64,000 bases of DNA from assembly GCA_017617995.1 (NCBI GenBank), contig JAFZVE010000056.1, forward strand, positions 1-64,000, in the 5' to 3' direction. Below the pieces are notes generated by a model, which was not told where the DNA came from, did no database searches, and worked only from the letters and a program-made list of their open reading frames with translations. A program made the translations under genes and the position numbers. The stretch's first letter is position 1; every line of letters starts with the position of its first letter. The stretch comes from Clostridiales bacterium (GTDB taxonomy: Bacteria; Bacillota; Clostridia; Saccharofermentanales; Saccharofermentanaceae). This document shows positions 18,421 through 26,516 of the stretch, one piece after another.

Positions 18421-19048
18421 TTTTGGTGGTACAGGACAGGTGGGACGAAAAGCGTCTGCTTGATCGTGGGAGTTTTCGGGTAAAGAAAAAGCAGCCTTTT
18501 TGGAAGACTGCCCGGAGTTATTATGAAGCACTATGTTGTATGGATGGAAACTTATTTACCCCAAAACACAAACTCAATAACCGGGTCTGTTAAAGCTTCC
18601 TGGGAAGCGGTCCTCAACTGCTTCCATTGTCATTATACCTATTCGGATCTGAAAAGAAATCAGCAATCTGTTAACGGTTTCATAAAAAAGATGAAGACCA
18701 CTTCATATTTAAACACAATTTCTTCACAATTGACAGAAATTCCCTAAATCAGGGCATTAGAAAGGATTTTTGATTCTTCGGATTCAGAGAATTGCCGCAA
18801 ACCCGGACCGGAGTAAGGACGGAAAAATCCATCCCGTGGAACAGTGCTTTTCACGCGGATAGATTATTTGCAGCGGGGACTGCAATATCGATAAATTATC
18901 ACTAACCGGGGGCGGAATATCCGATATTTATCTCTCACGGATTTCGATTTATCCGAAATGCCAAATCCTGTACCATTTTATCAACACAGAAGTGACGTCC
19001 TTCTGTGGAAGCAGTAGCAACAGGAATCTTTATGGGAGGTAAAGTAAG
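18421..19048 (+). other. gene-poor region upstream of the flotillin gene
   Basis: No confident gene in about 630 bases. An ORF at 18523-18747 could encode 74 residues (MKHYVVWMETYLPQNTN...) but has no clear ribosome binding site and no recognisable family. From about 18850 the sequence is rich in short inverted repeats: TTGCAG/CTGCAA, GATAAAT/ATTTATC, ATTTCG/CGAAAT and a perfect CACAGAAG/CTTCTGTG hairpin at 18985-19007. This looks like a folded 5' leader for the flotillin gene. GGGAGG precedes its ATG. Confidence 0.45.
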
Positions 19049-20821
19049 ATGCCAACAACAATCATTATTATTGCTGCAATCATCGGTGCTGTGATTTTTA
19101 TCTTTATCGCGCTGTTTGCCATGATCAAGACAGCTAACGGTAACGAAGCGCTGGTGGTATCGGGTGTAGGTGCAACCGACAAAAACGGTAATCCTACGAT
19201 CAAGCGTGCGGGTGGCCGTGTCGTGATTCCTTTCATTCAGAAAGCAAAATACTTCGATCTATGTGTCCGCACCGCGAAAGTGACCGGTGACGTGACTAAG
19301 ACACAGACCGGCGTGCCGATCCAGATCGACTGGGCCGTGGCTTACAGCCCGGACATTTCTTCTCCGGAGAGCCTGCAGAGAGCCGTCTGCAATTTCCTCG
19401 ATAAGAATGATGAGGATCTCAGAAGAGTGATCCTCGATGTCGTATCCGGCGGTGTCCGTGCCGTCATCGCGAAGATGACTCCGGAAGAGGTCATGAACGG
19501 TAAAGAGCAGCTCGACGATCAGGTGAAGGCTTCGATCGCCAGCCAGATGAAAGACCTCGGTTTTAATGCCATCCTGAGCATCCATGAAGTGGAAGATGTA
19601 ACAAGTGGTACATACTATCAGGATCTGGCGGCCAAGGACCGTGAGATCGTCAGAAGAGACGCAGCGAATATCTCCGCGGAAGCCGAGCAGTCGGTACGTG
19701 AGAAGAGAGCGCAGACGGACCTTGCTGCACAGCAGGCCGAGCTCGATGCCCAGGTGGCTATCGCAGAGCGTCAGCGCGACACAGACGTAAAGAAAGCACA
19801 GTTTATGGCGGAGACCGCGCGTGAGCAGGCCAAGTCCTCTATGGCGGGCCAGCTCGAGCAGGAAGCGATCAATCAGCAGCTCGAAGAGAAGAGAGGTGCC
19901 GTCGCTGTCATGAAGGCTGAGCAGGCAAACCGCGCGGCTCTGAAGCAGCAGGAAGTCGAGGTCACCCGTGCGGAGACCACGAAGCGCACCACAGTCATCG
20001 AGGCGCAGGCCGAGGCCGAGCGCAAGAAGGCGGAGGCGGCCGGTGAGGCAGAGGCCCACAGAGTATTCGCCGCCGGTGAAGCAGAAGCGAAGAAACTGTT
20101 TGCCGCCGGTGAAGCCGAGGCAGCGGCAGTCAGAAAGACCCGTGAAGCGACAGCGCAGGCAGAAGCCAGAAAGACCGAGGCCGAAGGTGCTGCGACAGCC
20201 CGTAAGACAGAAGCTGAGGGTGCAGCCACCGCCCGTAAGACGGAAGCGGCTGCCGAGGCAGAAGCTACAAAGGTGAAGGCAGATGCGGAAGCCATTGCGA
20301 TCAAGGCGAAGGGTGAAGCAGAAGCCGCGGCCACCGCTGCAAAGGGTAAGGCCGAAGCGGAGGCAATCGAGGCCAAGGGTAAGGCGGAAGCCGAAGCCGC
20401 TCGTGCTCTGTCCGATGCGCAGGCTGCAAACGAGAGGATCAACTTCGAACTGCAGAAGATCGAGATCGAGCAGAACACCAAAGTCCAGATCGCGACGAAT
20501 GTGGCGACGGTCATGGCGGAGGTCGGTAAGAACGCGAAGTTCTATGACTTCGGCGGTGGTGGCAAGAAGGAAGGCGGCGGAGATCTGCTGACCGGAGTTC
20601 TGGGCCGTATCCCGCAGCTCTTCGCACAGGCAAATCTCGAGAACGAGGCTATGAATGGCGAGGAACTTCCCGAGACGGTGAGAAGACTGGTCGCAGCAAT
20701 CGCCGATCCGATCAAAGGAAGATCCGCACTCGATGAGGCTGTAGCGGACGGAACTGCAAAAGTCGTCGAGAAGGGTACGGTCGAAGATACCGTCGATCCG
20801 GAGGGTGTGCTCGCTGACTAA
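19049..20821 (+). CDS. flotillin-like SPFH-domain membrane scaffold protein
   Basis: A 590-residue membrane-associated protein of the flotillin (FloT/YuaG) type, which organises membrane microdomains. One N-terminal transmembrane segment (residues 4-27) precedes an SPFH/band-7 domain (NGNEALVVSGVG, GGRVVIPFIQKAKYFDL, residues about 30-200). A long Ala/Glu/Lys heptad coiled coil (about 200-490) includes imperfect repeats such as KTEAEGAATAR, and a C-terminal oligomerisation region follows with GGGGKKEGGGD. Length is somewhat above the usual ~510. It is a single gene bounded by a structured leader and a strong terminator. The frequent NfeD-type partner gene is not adjacent. Confidence 0.9.
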   Translation: MPTTIIIIAAIIGAVIFIFIALFAMIKTANGNEALVVSGVGATDKNGNPTIKRAGGRVVIPFIQKAKYFDLCVRTAKVTGDVTKTQTGVPIQIDWAVAYSPDISSPESLQRAVCNFLDKNDEDLRRVILDVVSGGVRAVIAKMTPEEVMNGKEQLDDQVKASIASQMKDLGFNAILSIHEVEDVTSGTYYQDLAAKDREIVRRDAANISAEAEQSVREKRAQTDLAAQQAELDAQVAIAERQRDTDVKKAQFMAETAREQAKSSMAGQLEQEAINQQLEEKRGAVAVMKAEQANRAALKQQEVEVTRAETTKRTTVIEAQAEAERKKAEAAGEAEAHRVFAAGEAEAKKLFAAGEAEAAAVRKTREATAQAEARKTEAEGAATARKTEAEGAATARKTEAAAEAEATKVKADAEAIAIKAKGEAEAAATAAKGKAEAEAIEAKGKAEAEAARALSDAQAANERINFELQKIEIEQNTKVQIATNVATVMAEVGKNAKFYDFGGGGKKEGGGDLLTGVLGRIPQLFAQANLENEAMNGEELPETVRRLVAAIADPIKGRSALDEAVADGTAKVVEKGTVEDTVDPEGVLAD

Positions 20822-20844
20822 GCGAATTGAATCGATAAATAACG

Positions 20845-20880
20845 GGAGCCGTCTCAAATCTCTTTTGAGACGGCTCCTTT
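20845..20880. terminator. bidirectional terminator between flotillin and asparaginase-like genes
   Basis: A perfect 14-bp stem (20845-20858 with 20864-20877) has a five-base loop, with TTTATTT to the right for the plus-strand gene. It lies between convergent genes and can serve both. Confidence 0.85.
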
Positions 20881-20915
20881 ATTTCGGCGATGAAATAACT
20901 GAGGAGAAGAAGGGA

Positions 20916-21911
20916 TTACTTCTTGATGAGTTTCCCGAGCCAGGTCGAGAGCATGAGGTATGCCCACGCAGCCTCGAGAGGCATGTCGTAGAGTGGCTTG
21001 ATCTTCGCATCGAGGATCGCCTTCGTGGAGGCGGACGGTACGAGTGCGCTGTCGATCGGAGCGACGAAGACCTGCTTGTCATAGCGGGCACATGCATTCT
21101 TCAGGTACAGGATCGAGAACGGATTGTCCTCGGAAAGGGTATTGACCGTGCCATCGTGATGCAGGCGCTGGAGAACATACTTATAGTCGGAACGTGCGAT
21201 GCTGAAGTTGTCGTAGTTGAGACATACCGGTGCGTCGATCGTAAGGATCGTGTCTTCCTTCGGAAGGGTCATGAGCTTACTTAAGGCACGGAGATTCTTC
21301 ATGGCATTCGGGCACTCGGCCGGAACCGGAACACCCTCATTCGGGACGAACTTCTTACCGGAGATCTTACCGGCAACGCGGTTCTTATAGCTTGCGTAGT
21401 CATCGGTCTTTCTATTCGGGCTCATGAGGTAGGAAGCGTAGTGTACGTAGATTTTGCCGTCTGCGGCCTGACCGACAACGTAGACACCCTTATCCATCTC
21501 CATAGCAAGTGCATAGGCGGCCTTGAGGTTCGTGACGGCATCGGTGTCGGGCTCGGTCGGAGCGATCTTACTTCCGAAGAATACGAACGGGATGTCATAG
21601 CCGGAGAGCAGGAGCTCGGCAAGCTGAGCGGTGTAGGCCATGGTGTTGGTGCCGTGTGCGACGAGCACGCAGCCGTAATCGCCTTTATCGACTTCTTTCT
21701 TGATCGCGTCGAAAAGCACTTTGTACATCGGGGGTGTGAAGTTCTCGGAGTTAACATCGACAGGTTCGATGATCGTGAAATCCTTGCCGAACTTACCGGC
21801 TGCATCGAGCACAGCAAACGGCGCCGTGCCGAGTTCGAGTGCTTTTCGGGAAAGACGGGTGGAAATGCTGCCGCCTGTAAATACCATCAGGACCTTCTTC
21901 AAATCTGCCAT
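20916..21911 (-). CDS. asparaginase-family protein with Asp-to-Asn change in the HGTD motif
   Basis: A 331-residue cytosolic protein of the type I/II asparaginase family, which hydrolyses L-asparagine to aspartate and ammonia. The first catalytic threonine motif is present (VFTGGSIS, Thr12). The second motif, normally HGTDTM with a catalytic/substrate-binding Asp, reads HGTNTM here (Asn89). The rest of the fold follows: FFGSKIAPTEPDTDAVTNLKAA and NRKTDDYASYKN. Activity on asparagine is therefore uncertain; it may act on another amide or ester. AGGAGG lies well placed before the ATG. It is a single gene on the minus strand, ended by the bidirectional terminator. Confidence 0.75.
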   Translation of the reverse strand: MADLKKVLMVFTGGSISTRLSRKALELGTAPFAVLDAAGKFGKDFTIIEPVDVNSENFTPPMYKVLFDAIKKEVDKGDYGCVLVAHGTNTMAYTAQLAELLLSGYDIPFVFFGSKIAPTEPDTDAVTNLKAAYALAMEMDKGVYVVGQAADGKIYVHYASYLMSPNRKTDDYASYKNRVAGKISGKKFVPNEGVPVPAECPNAMKNLRALSKLMTLPKEDTILTIDAPVCLNYDNFSIARSDYKYVLQRLHHDGTVNTLSEDNPFSILYLKNACARYDKQVFVAPIDSALVPSASTKAILDAKIKPLYDMPLEAAWAYLMLSTWLGKLIKK

Positions 21912-21991
21912 GTGTCGTACCTCCTATTGCCATAACTGCGAATGACCGCGCTGAGAATCAAAGACATAGAGCCAATTATCTTATAAAATCA

Positions 21992-22027
21992 TTATAGCGC
22001 TATATATTTTTATTTGTTTGTTATAAT
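21992..22027. promoter_or_regulatory. divergent promoter region (asparaginase-like / exoA)
   Basis: ATTATA at 21992-21997 gives a minus-strand TATAAT for the asparaginase-like gene, and TATAAT at 22022-22027 serves the plus-strand exonuclease gene, 39 bases before its ATG. The spacer is very AT-rich; -35 elements are weak on both strands. Confidence 0.45.
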
Positions 22028-22066
22028 ACACAAGAAAGATAAATGAAATAGCGAGGAAATGTTAAC

Positions 22067-22831
22067 ATGCGGTTAATTAGCTGGAACGTGAATGGGATTC
22101 GTGCGGTAGCGAAGAAGGGCTTCCTGGAGACGGTCGAAGAGCTGGCTCCGGATGTACTCTGCATCCAGGAGACGAAGGCCTCCGTGGACCAGCTCGATGA
22201 CTCGCTGCTGAATATCCCCGGGTATAAGAGTTATTTCTCTTCGGCCGAGCGGAAAGGCTATTCCGGTACGGCGGTGTACTCGAAGATCGAGCCGGTGTCG
22301 GTGTCGTACGGTCTCGGGACGGATGAATTTGACCACGAGGGAAGAACGATCGAACTGGATTTCGGGGATTTCATCCTCTACAACATCTACTTCCCGAACG
22401 GCGGCCAGGGACCGGAGAGGGTGGACTTCAAACTCCGCTTCTACGACTGCTTCCTCGAGAAGGTGAAAAAGCAGATGGCCGAAGGACGTATGGTACTGGT
22501 GTGCGGTGACGTGAATACGGCACATAAGGAGATCGATCTGTCGAATCCGAAGGCTAACAGCAAGATCTCGGGCTTCCTGCCGGAGGAGCGCGTGTATATG
22601 GATCACTTCGCGGAGGCGGGACTGGTGGATACGTTCCGTATGTTCTACCCGGATGCGACGGAGAAGTATACGTGGTGGTCGTATAAGACCTTCGCGAGAG
22701 ACAGAAACGTCGGCTGGCGTATCGACTATTTCTTCGTGGACGAAGCGCATAAAGATCGCATCGCCGAGTCGGAGATGCTCTCGGATGTGATGGGCTCGGA
22801 TCACTGCCCGATTTATATCGACCTCAAGTGA
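22067..22831 (+). CDS. exoA: exodeoxyribonuclease III
   Basis: A 254-residue AP endonuclease / 3'-5' exonuclease for base excision repair, acting on the nucleoid. Motifs of the endonuclease/exonuclease/phosphatase fold are all present: SWNVNGIRA with the metal-binding Asn, CIQETKA with the metal-binding Glu, NIYFPNGG, CGDVNTAHKEIDL with the Asp-Asn pair, and GSDHCPIYIDL with the catalytic His. Length is typical. It appears monocistronic. Confidence 0.93.
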   Translation: MRLISWNVNGIRAVAKKGFLETVEELAPDVLCIQETKASVDQLDDSLLNIPGYKSYFSSAERKGYSGTAVYSKIEPVSVSYGLGTDEFDHEGRTIELDFGDFILYNIYFPNGGQGPERVDFKLRFYDCFLEKVKKQMAEGRMVLVCGDVNTAHKEIDLSNPKANSKISGFLPEERVYMDHFAEAGLVDTFRMFYPDATEKYTWWSYKTFARDRNVGWRIDYFFVDEAHKDRIAESEMLSDVMGSDHCPIYIDLK

Positions 22832-22944
22832 GCATACGAAGGGCAGAAACGGGTGTTCTCGCGAGCTCAAACCGAAAAGGGGATGTTTCTGTCTGCCATA
22901 TGGGCTTCCGTGACGAAAAATATAGTGTATAAGCCCGAAGTCTG

Positions 22945-22953
22945 TGGTATAAT
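22945..22953 (+). promoter_or_regulatory. extended -10 promoter for the PrsA-like lipoprotein gene
   Basis: TGGTATAAT is an extended -10 element (TGn before a perfect TATAAT), 90 bases before the annotated start. No good -35 is needed for this class. Confidence 0.55.
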
Positions 22954-23043
22954 GCCCCTGTTATGACGAGAAATATGGGTATAAGTGCTTTTGCCAAGGG
23001 AGAAGCACTGCGTGTGAAAATACATCAGGAAGGAAAAAAGAAC

Positions 23044-24168
23044 ATGAAGAAAAAGAGAATTACAGCCGTGATCACGGCCCTTCTGATTATGGCGAGCGCC
23101 TGTATGGCAGGGTGTAAGTCGGACGAAACGACCGGAACCGGGTCGGACTCTGCGACCAGCTCTGACTCGGGATTAAGTCTGTCGATCGATACGAATATCA
23201 CCACGACATCACCGTACGTCAAGATGTCCTTCGAGGATAACTACGATGCGGCGGCGATCGCAGAGATGAATAAGATCGTCTCGATCCACGGGATGCAGTT
23301 TACGGCTCTTGACTACAACTTCTATTTTGCCAACGAGTATTCGCAGCTGCTGGGCATGAGCATGCAGGGAAGTTCGTACGGGATCCCGATGACGGAAGCC
23401 GGTTTTATCGATATGAACGGCCAGCTTACGGAGACACGTACCGTGAAGCAGTATCTCAGCGAAATCATCATCTCGGATTTCCAGGGTGAAGTGTATCTGC
23501 TGGAATATGCGCAGTCGAAGAATCTCCAGCTGGATGAATCGGTACTGAGCAGTATCGATGAGCAGTTCAAGGAGACGGAGAAGACCGCCCAGGATTATGG
23601 TATGACGCTGGATGAGTATCTGCAGTCTTACTATGGACCGGAGGCTACAGAGGCAGGTCTTCGTGCAATCATGCAGCGCTACGAGCTGGTCAATCTGGGT
23701 ATGAAGAACTACGTTCAGGAGTACCAGTTCAAAGATGGTGAGGACATGCTTCCTGTCGTGTACCACGTCCTCTTTCCGACGATCGATCTGAATACGACTC
23801 TGGAACTGACGGATGAGGCGCAGGCCGAAGCCAAGAGAAAGGCGGAAGAACTGCAGGCTTCGATCACTTCTCTGGATGATCTGAAGACGAAGGCTGAGGC
23901 TGCAGTTCAGGCCGGTGAAGCGGCTGAGGCGAACCAGTACACAGTCCTTCTTGGCCAGATGGTACAGGAGTTCGAAGACTGGTGCTTCGCGAAGCATGAA
24001 GTAGGTGAAACCGGTGTCGTGAAGACAATGTACGGCTATCACGTGATGTACTATGTAGGTCAGGAGCCTGCCGGTGATTCACAGAAGCAGCAGATCGCTT
24101 ACAAGCAGCTGCAGGCTGAAATGTCGGAGGCAGTGAAGAGCGGTAACTACGATCCGGTTTACTCCTAA
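23044..24168 (+). CDS. PrsA-like foldase lipoprotein (parvulin-type)
   Basis: A 374-residue lipoprotein: the signal peptide ends in ACMAGC, followed by a Ser/Thr/Asp-rich linker. The C-terminal region, VVYHVLFPTIDLNTTLELTDEAQ through HEVGETGVVKTMYGYHVMYYVG, resembles the parvulin PPIase domain of PrsA/SurA-type extracellular foldases, with a helical chaperone domain before it. It would assist folding of secreted proteins at the outer membrane face. The start is ATG 23044, preceded by AGGAAGG; an in-frame ATG at 22963 would add 27 residues with no signal-peptide logic. A structured terminator motif follows. Confidence 0.7.
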   Translation: MKKKRITAVITALLIMASACMAGCKSDETTGTGSDSATSSDSGLSLSIDTNITTTSPYVKMSFEDNYDAAAIAEMNKIVSIHGMQFTALDYNFYFANEYSQLLGMSMQGSSYGIPMTEAGFIDMNGQLTETRTVKQYLSEIIISDFQGEVYLLEYAQSKNLQLDESVLSSIDEQFKETEKTAQDYGMTLDEYLQSYYGPEATEAGLRAIMQRYELVNLGMKNYVQEYQFKDGEDMLPVVYHVLFPTIDLNTTLELTDEAQAEAKRKAEELQASITSLDDLKTKAEAAVQAGEAAEANQYTVLLGQMVQEFEDWCFAKHEVGETGVVKTMYGYHVMYYVGQEPAGDSQKQQIAYKQLQAEMSEAVKSGNYDPVYS

Positions 24169-24193
24169 AGATTTCGTTGACTAGTAAAAAAGT

Positions 24194-24262
24194 AAATCTC
24201 TCTTGTGACTCAAACAGTTTGCGAGACCGCAAAACTCGTCGCCGGAGAGATTTCTTTTTCTT
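24194..24262 (+). terminator. structured terminator motif, copy A
   Basis: The outer stem AAATCTCTC/GAGAGATTT (24194-24202 with 24245-24253) ends in a T-rich tract. Inside lies a complex core: GAC (24207-24209) pairing with GTC (24238-24240), and AGTTTGCG (24216-24223) pairing with CGCAAAACT (24228-24236) with one bulge around a four-base loop. The core is almost identical to a second element at 49.8 kb while the outer stems differ, so more than simple termination is suggested. Confidence 0.75.
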
Positions 24263-24351
24263 TTTGCTTATTGATTGTGGGAATCCCGCGAAGGATTTCT
24301 TCTCATTTGTGTTCTCGGATCAGAGTTTTCCGGAAAGGACAGAGTTTATTC

Positions 24352-24380
24352 TTGCTTTCCGTCTGGTTTTCTTATATACT
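24352..24380 (+). promoter_or_regulatory. promoter of the znu-zur operon
   Basis: TTGCTT (24352-24357) and TATACT (24375-24380) are separated by exactly 17 bases. The apparent Zur operator begins nine bases downstream of the -10 element, over the expected transcription start. Confidence 0.75.
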
Positions 24381-24388
24381 TGCTTTTG

Positions 24389-24411
24389 CAATTGCGAATC
24401 ATTCGCAATTG
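24389..24411. promoter_or_regulatory. Zur-box-like operator
   Basis: A perfect 11-1-11 palindrome, CAATTGCGAAT-C-ATTCGCAATTG, has the inner TGCGAAT-n-ATTCGCA arrangement of Fur-family operators (compare Bacillus Zur boxes with TCGTAAT-n-ATTACGA). It covers the start site of an operon encoding a zinc importer and a Fur-family regulator, so autoregulated zinc repression is the natural reading. Confidence 0.75.
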
Positions 24412-24440
24412 GGACGGTTAAGATATGGAGATTCGTGAGC

Positions 24441-25529
24441 ATGTGGTCCTTTTTGAGGAGAAGTGAAGAGAAGAGAAAAGCCGGCGTGAGTGGCCTGTGG
24501 GGGCGTGTGTGCGCGGGTTCTTTTGCGCGCCTGGGCGCTGTGATGATGGCGGTGCTCATGCTTCTCGGGACGATGAGTCTTCTCAGCGGATGCCGTCGTG
24601 GTTTCGGTAAAGATGCGGTGGGTAAGGTGAAGGTCGTGGTGACGATCTACCCGATGTATGACTTTGTGAAGAGAATCGGCGGCGACCGCGTGGCGATCAT
24701 CATGATGGTCCCGGCAGGAACGGAGCCGCATGCGTGGGAGCCGTCGACCAGGGATATGCTCATGCTCGAAGAGGCGGATGTGTTCGTATATAACGGTGCC
24801 GGTATGGAGACCTGGGCCGAGGATATTCTCGGGAGTGTACAGAATAAGGATATGCTCATCGTGGAGGCGTCTCATGATGTGGAACTGATCCGCATGGAAG
24901 AGCACGACGAAGACCATGACGAACATGATGAGGATCACGACGAGGACCACGATCATGAAAATCACGAGGACCACGGCGAGGACGAGCACGGACACCATCA
25001 CCATGGGGAGTTTGACCCGCATGTGTGGCTATCGCCAAAGAATGCCGAGATCGAGATGAAATCGATCGCTGAGGCCTTGATCCAGGCGGATCCGGAACAC
25101 GCAGATACATATAAGAAAAATCTCGAAGCGGCGAAAAACGAATGCGCCGCGCTGGACAGTGTATTTCGAGAGGAATTGGGTAAATATGAGGGCGGATGCA
25201 TCGTCGTGGCGCACGAGGCGTACGGGTACCTCTGCAAGGAGTACGGGATCACGCAGATCGGCATCGAGGGCGTGTCGGCGGACCAGGAACCGGACGCGGC
25301 GCGGATGAGAGAGATCATCGACATGGTCGAGGAATACGGGATCAAGTGCATCTTCTTCGAGGAACTGGTGGACCCGAAGGTCGCGGAGACGATCGCGGCG
25401 GAGACGGGGTGCCGGACGCAGGCGCTGTCACCGCTGGACGGGCTCTCGCAGGATGACATCGATGCGGGAAGAGACTATTTCACGGTCATGAAGGATAACC
25501 TTGCGGCCATCGTGGCCTCGTTCGAGTGA
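24441..25529 (+). CDS. znuA: zinc ABC transporter substrate-binding lipoprotein
   Basis: The 362-residue product captures Zn2+ outside the cell for the ZnuBC importer. Lipobox SLLSGC follows a hydrophobic signal segment. Cluster A-1 metal-binding residues are visible: the His of GTEPHAWEPS, the His in FDPHVWLSP, the His in VVAHEAYGYL, and the acidic residue late in the protein. A His/Asp/Glu-rich loop (EEHDEDHDEHDEDHDEDHDH and HGHHHH) sits where zinc-specific members carry their metal-collecting loop. ATG 24441 is chosen: GGAG lies upstream, and it follows the operator; the open frame extends further upstream only through the promoter. znuC follows after 56 bases. Confidence 0.93.
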   Translation: MWSFLRRSEEKRKAGVSGLWGRVCAGSFARLGAVMMAVLMLLGTMSLLSGCRRGFGKDAVGKVKVVVTIYPMYDFVKRIGGDRVAIIMMVPAGTEPHAWEPSTRDMLMLEEADVFVYNGAGMETWAEDILGSVQNKDMLIVEASHDVELIRMEEHDEDHDEHDEDHDEDHDHENHEDHGEDEHGHHHHGEFDPHVWLSPKNAEIEMKSIAEALIQADPEHADTYKKNLEAAKNECAALDSVFREELGKYEGGCIVVAHEAYGYLCKEYGITQIGIEGVSADQEPDAARMREIIDMVEEYGIKCIFFEELVDPKVAETIAAETGCRTQALSPLDGLSQDDIDAGRDYFTVMKDNLAAIVASFE

Positions 25530-25585
25530 GCGCGGCCGAGCTGAAACAGATGACGATAGATGTGATAGAGAAGGGAAGAACGGGT

Positions 25586-26515
25586 ATGACGAAAGTAATC
25601 GAAGTGGAGAATGTGTCGTTCGGGTACACGCGCGACATGATTCTGGAACACGTGGACTTTACTGTCGAGAAGGGCGACTTTGCCGTCGTTATCGGCGATA
25701 ATGGCGTTGGCAAAAGCACTGTGGTCAAGCTTCTGCTGGGTGTGATCGCGCCGACGAGCGGGACGATCCGCATCGGCGGGAAAGAAGTGACGGGCCTTCG
25801 CGGGAGCGGCATCGGATACCTGCCGCAGAACGGAGGCTCGCGCGCAGCGGCATTCCCGGCGACGTGTGAAGAGATCGTCATGAGCAGCCTCTATAGGAAG
25901 ATCGGGTTCGGCCGCTTCCCGGGAAAAGCGCAGAAGGAGAAGGTCCGGCAGACTCTCGAGATGGTCGATATGCTGGATAAGCGAAAGGCGCTGATCGGCG
26001 AACTGAGCGGTGGCCAGCAGCAACGCGTCATGCTCGCGCGTGTGCTGGCAGCGGATCCGGAGGTCCTGATCCTCGACGAGCCGACGGTGGGCGTGGATGC
26101 GGAGTCGGTGGACCGGCTTCTTCATATCCTTCACCACTTAAACATCGAAAAGAAGGTCACTATTCTCATGGTGACGCACGATATTGAGAAGGTCGGCCCG
26201 TATGCGAACCGCGTGCTTTGTCTCTCTGAGGGGGCGTGCCGCGAGGAGATGCTGCCGCAGGAGGTGCAGGTCGTGCATGCGCATGCGCACAGTCATCCGC
26301 ACGGCGAGATGGAGCATATCCACTGCGCGAACTGCGAACACGAAGGAAAGCACGGCCACGACAGCGAGCACTGCGCCGAGTGTGCGCACTGCTCGGAGAT
26401 CCCGGGACACAAGCACGTGCATCACCATGATCATGAACATGGCCACGATCACGAACACGGCGACGAGCATAAGCATGAACACCACCATGACGAAGATGGA
26501 AAGGGGGCGATCTGA
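25586..26515 (+). CDS. znuC: zinc ABC transporter ATP-binding protein with His/Cys-rich tail
   Basis: Energises zinc import with ZnuB. Walker A is GDNGVGKST, the signature is LSGGQQQR, Walker B is VLILDEPTVGVD and the switch histidine is in VTHD. The ATPase core ends near residue 225; residues 231-309 form an extension with about 27 histidines and five cysteines, including CANC and CAECAHC. Such a tail is rare on an importer ATPase and could store or sense zinc in the cytosol. ATG 25586 is preferred, with GAAGGGAAG upstream; an in-frame GTG at 25526 overlapping the znuA stop is the alternative. The stop is one base from the znuB start. Confidence 0.92.
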   Translation: MTKVIEVENVSFGYTRDMILEHVDFTVEKGDFAVVIGDNGVGKSTVVKLLLGVIAPTSGTIRIGGKEVTGLRGSGIGYLPQNGGSRAAAFPATCEEIVMSSLYRKIGFGRFPGKAQKEKVRQTLEMVDMLDKRKALIGELSGGQQQRVMLARVLAADPEVLILDEPTVGVDAESVDRLLHILHHLNIEKKVTILMVTHDIEKVGPYANRVLCLSEGACREEMLPQEVQVVHAHAHSHPHGEMEHIHCANCEHEGKHGHDSEHCAECAHCSEIPGHKHVHHHDHEHGHDHEHGDEHKHEHHHDEDGKGAI

Positions 26516-26516
26516 C

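Noticed and set aside
18523..18747. 74-residue ORF as a gene or transposase remnant
   Set aside because: No family recognised, no clear ribosome site, and it lies in a structured gene-poor spacer; left as a remark only.
19968..20591. Arg/Pro-rich overlapping frames in the flotillin gene
   Set aside because: Out-of-frame products of the Ala/Glu coiled-coil codons; no start signals.
22963..23043. N-terminal extension of the PrsA-like gene
   Set aside because: The ATG at 23044 has AGGAAGG and begins directly with a lipoprotein signal peptide.
24177..24440. N-terminal extension of the znuA frame
   Set aside because: It would read through terminator A, the promoter and the Zur operator; the lipoprotein signal peptide begins after 24441.
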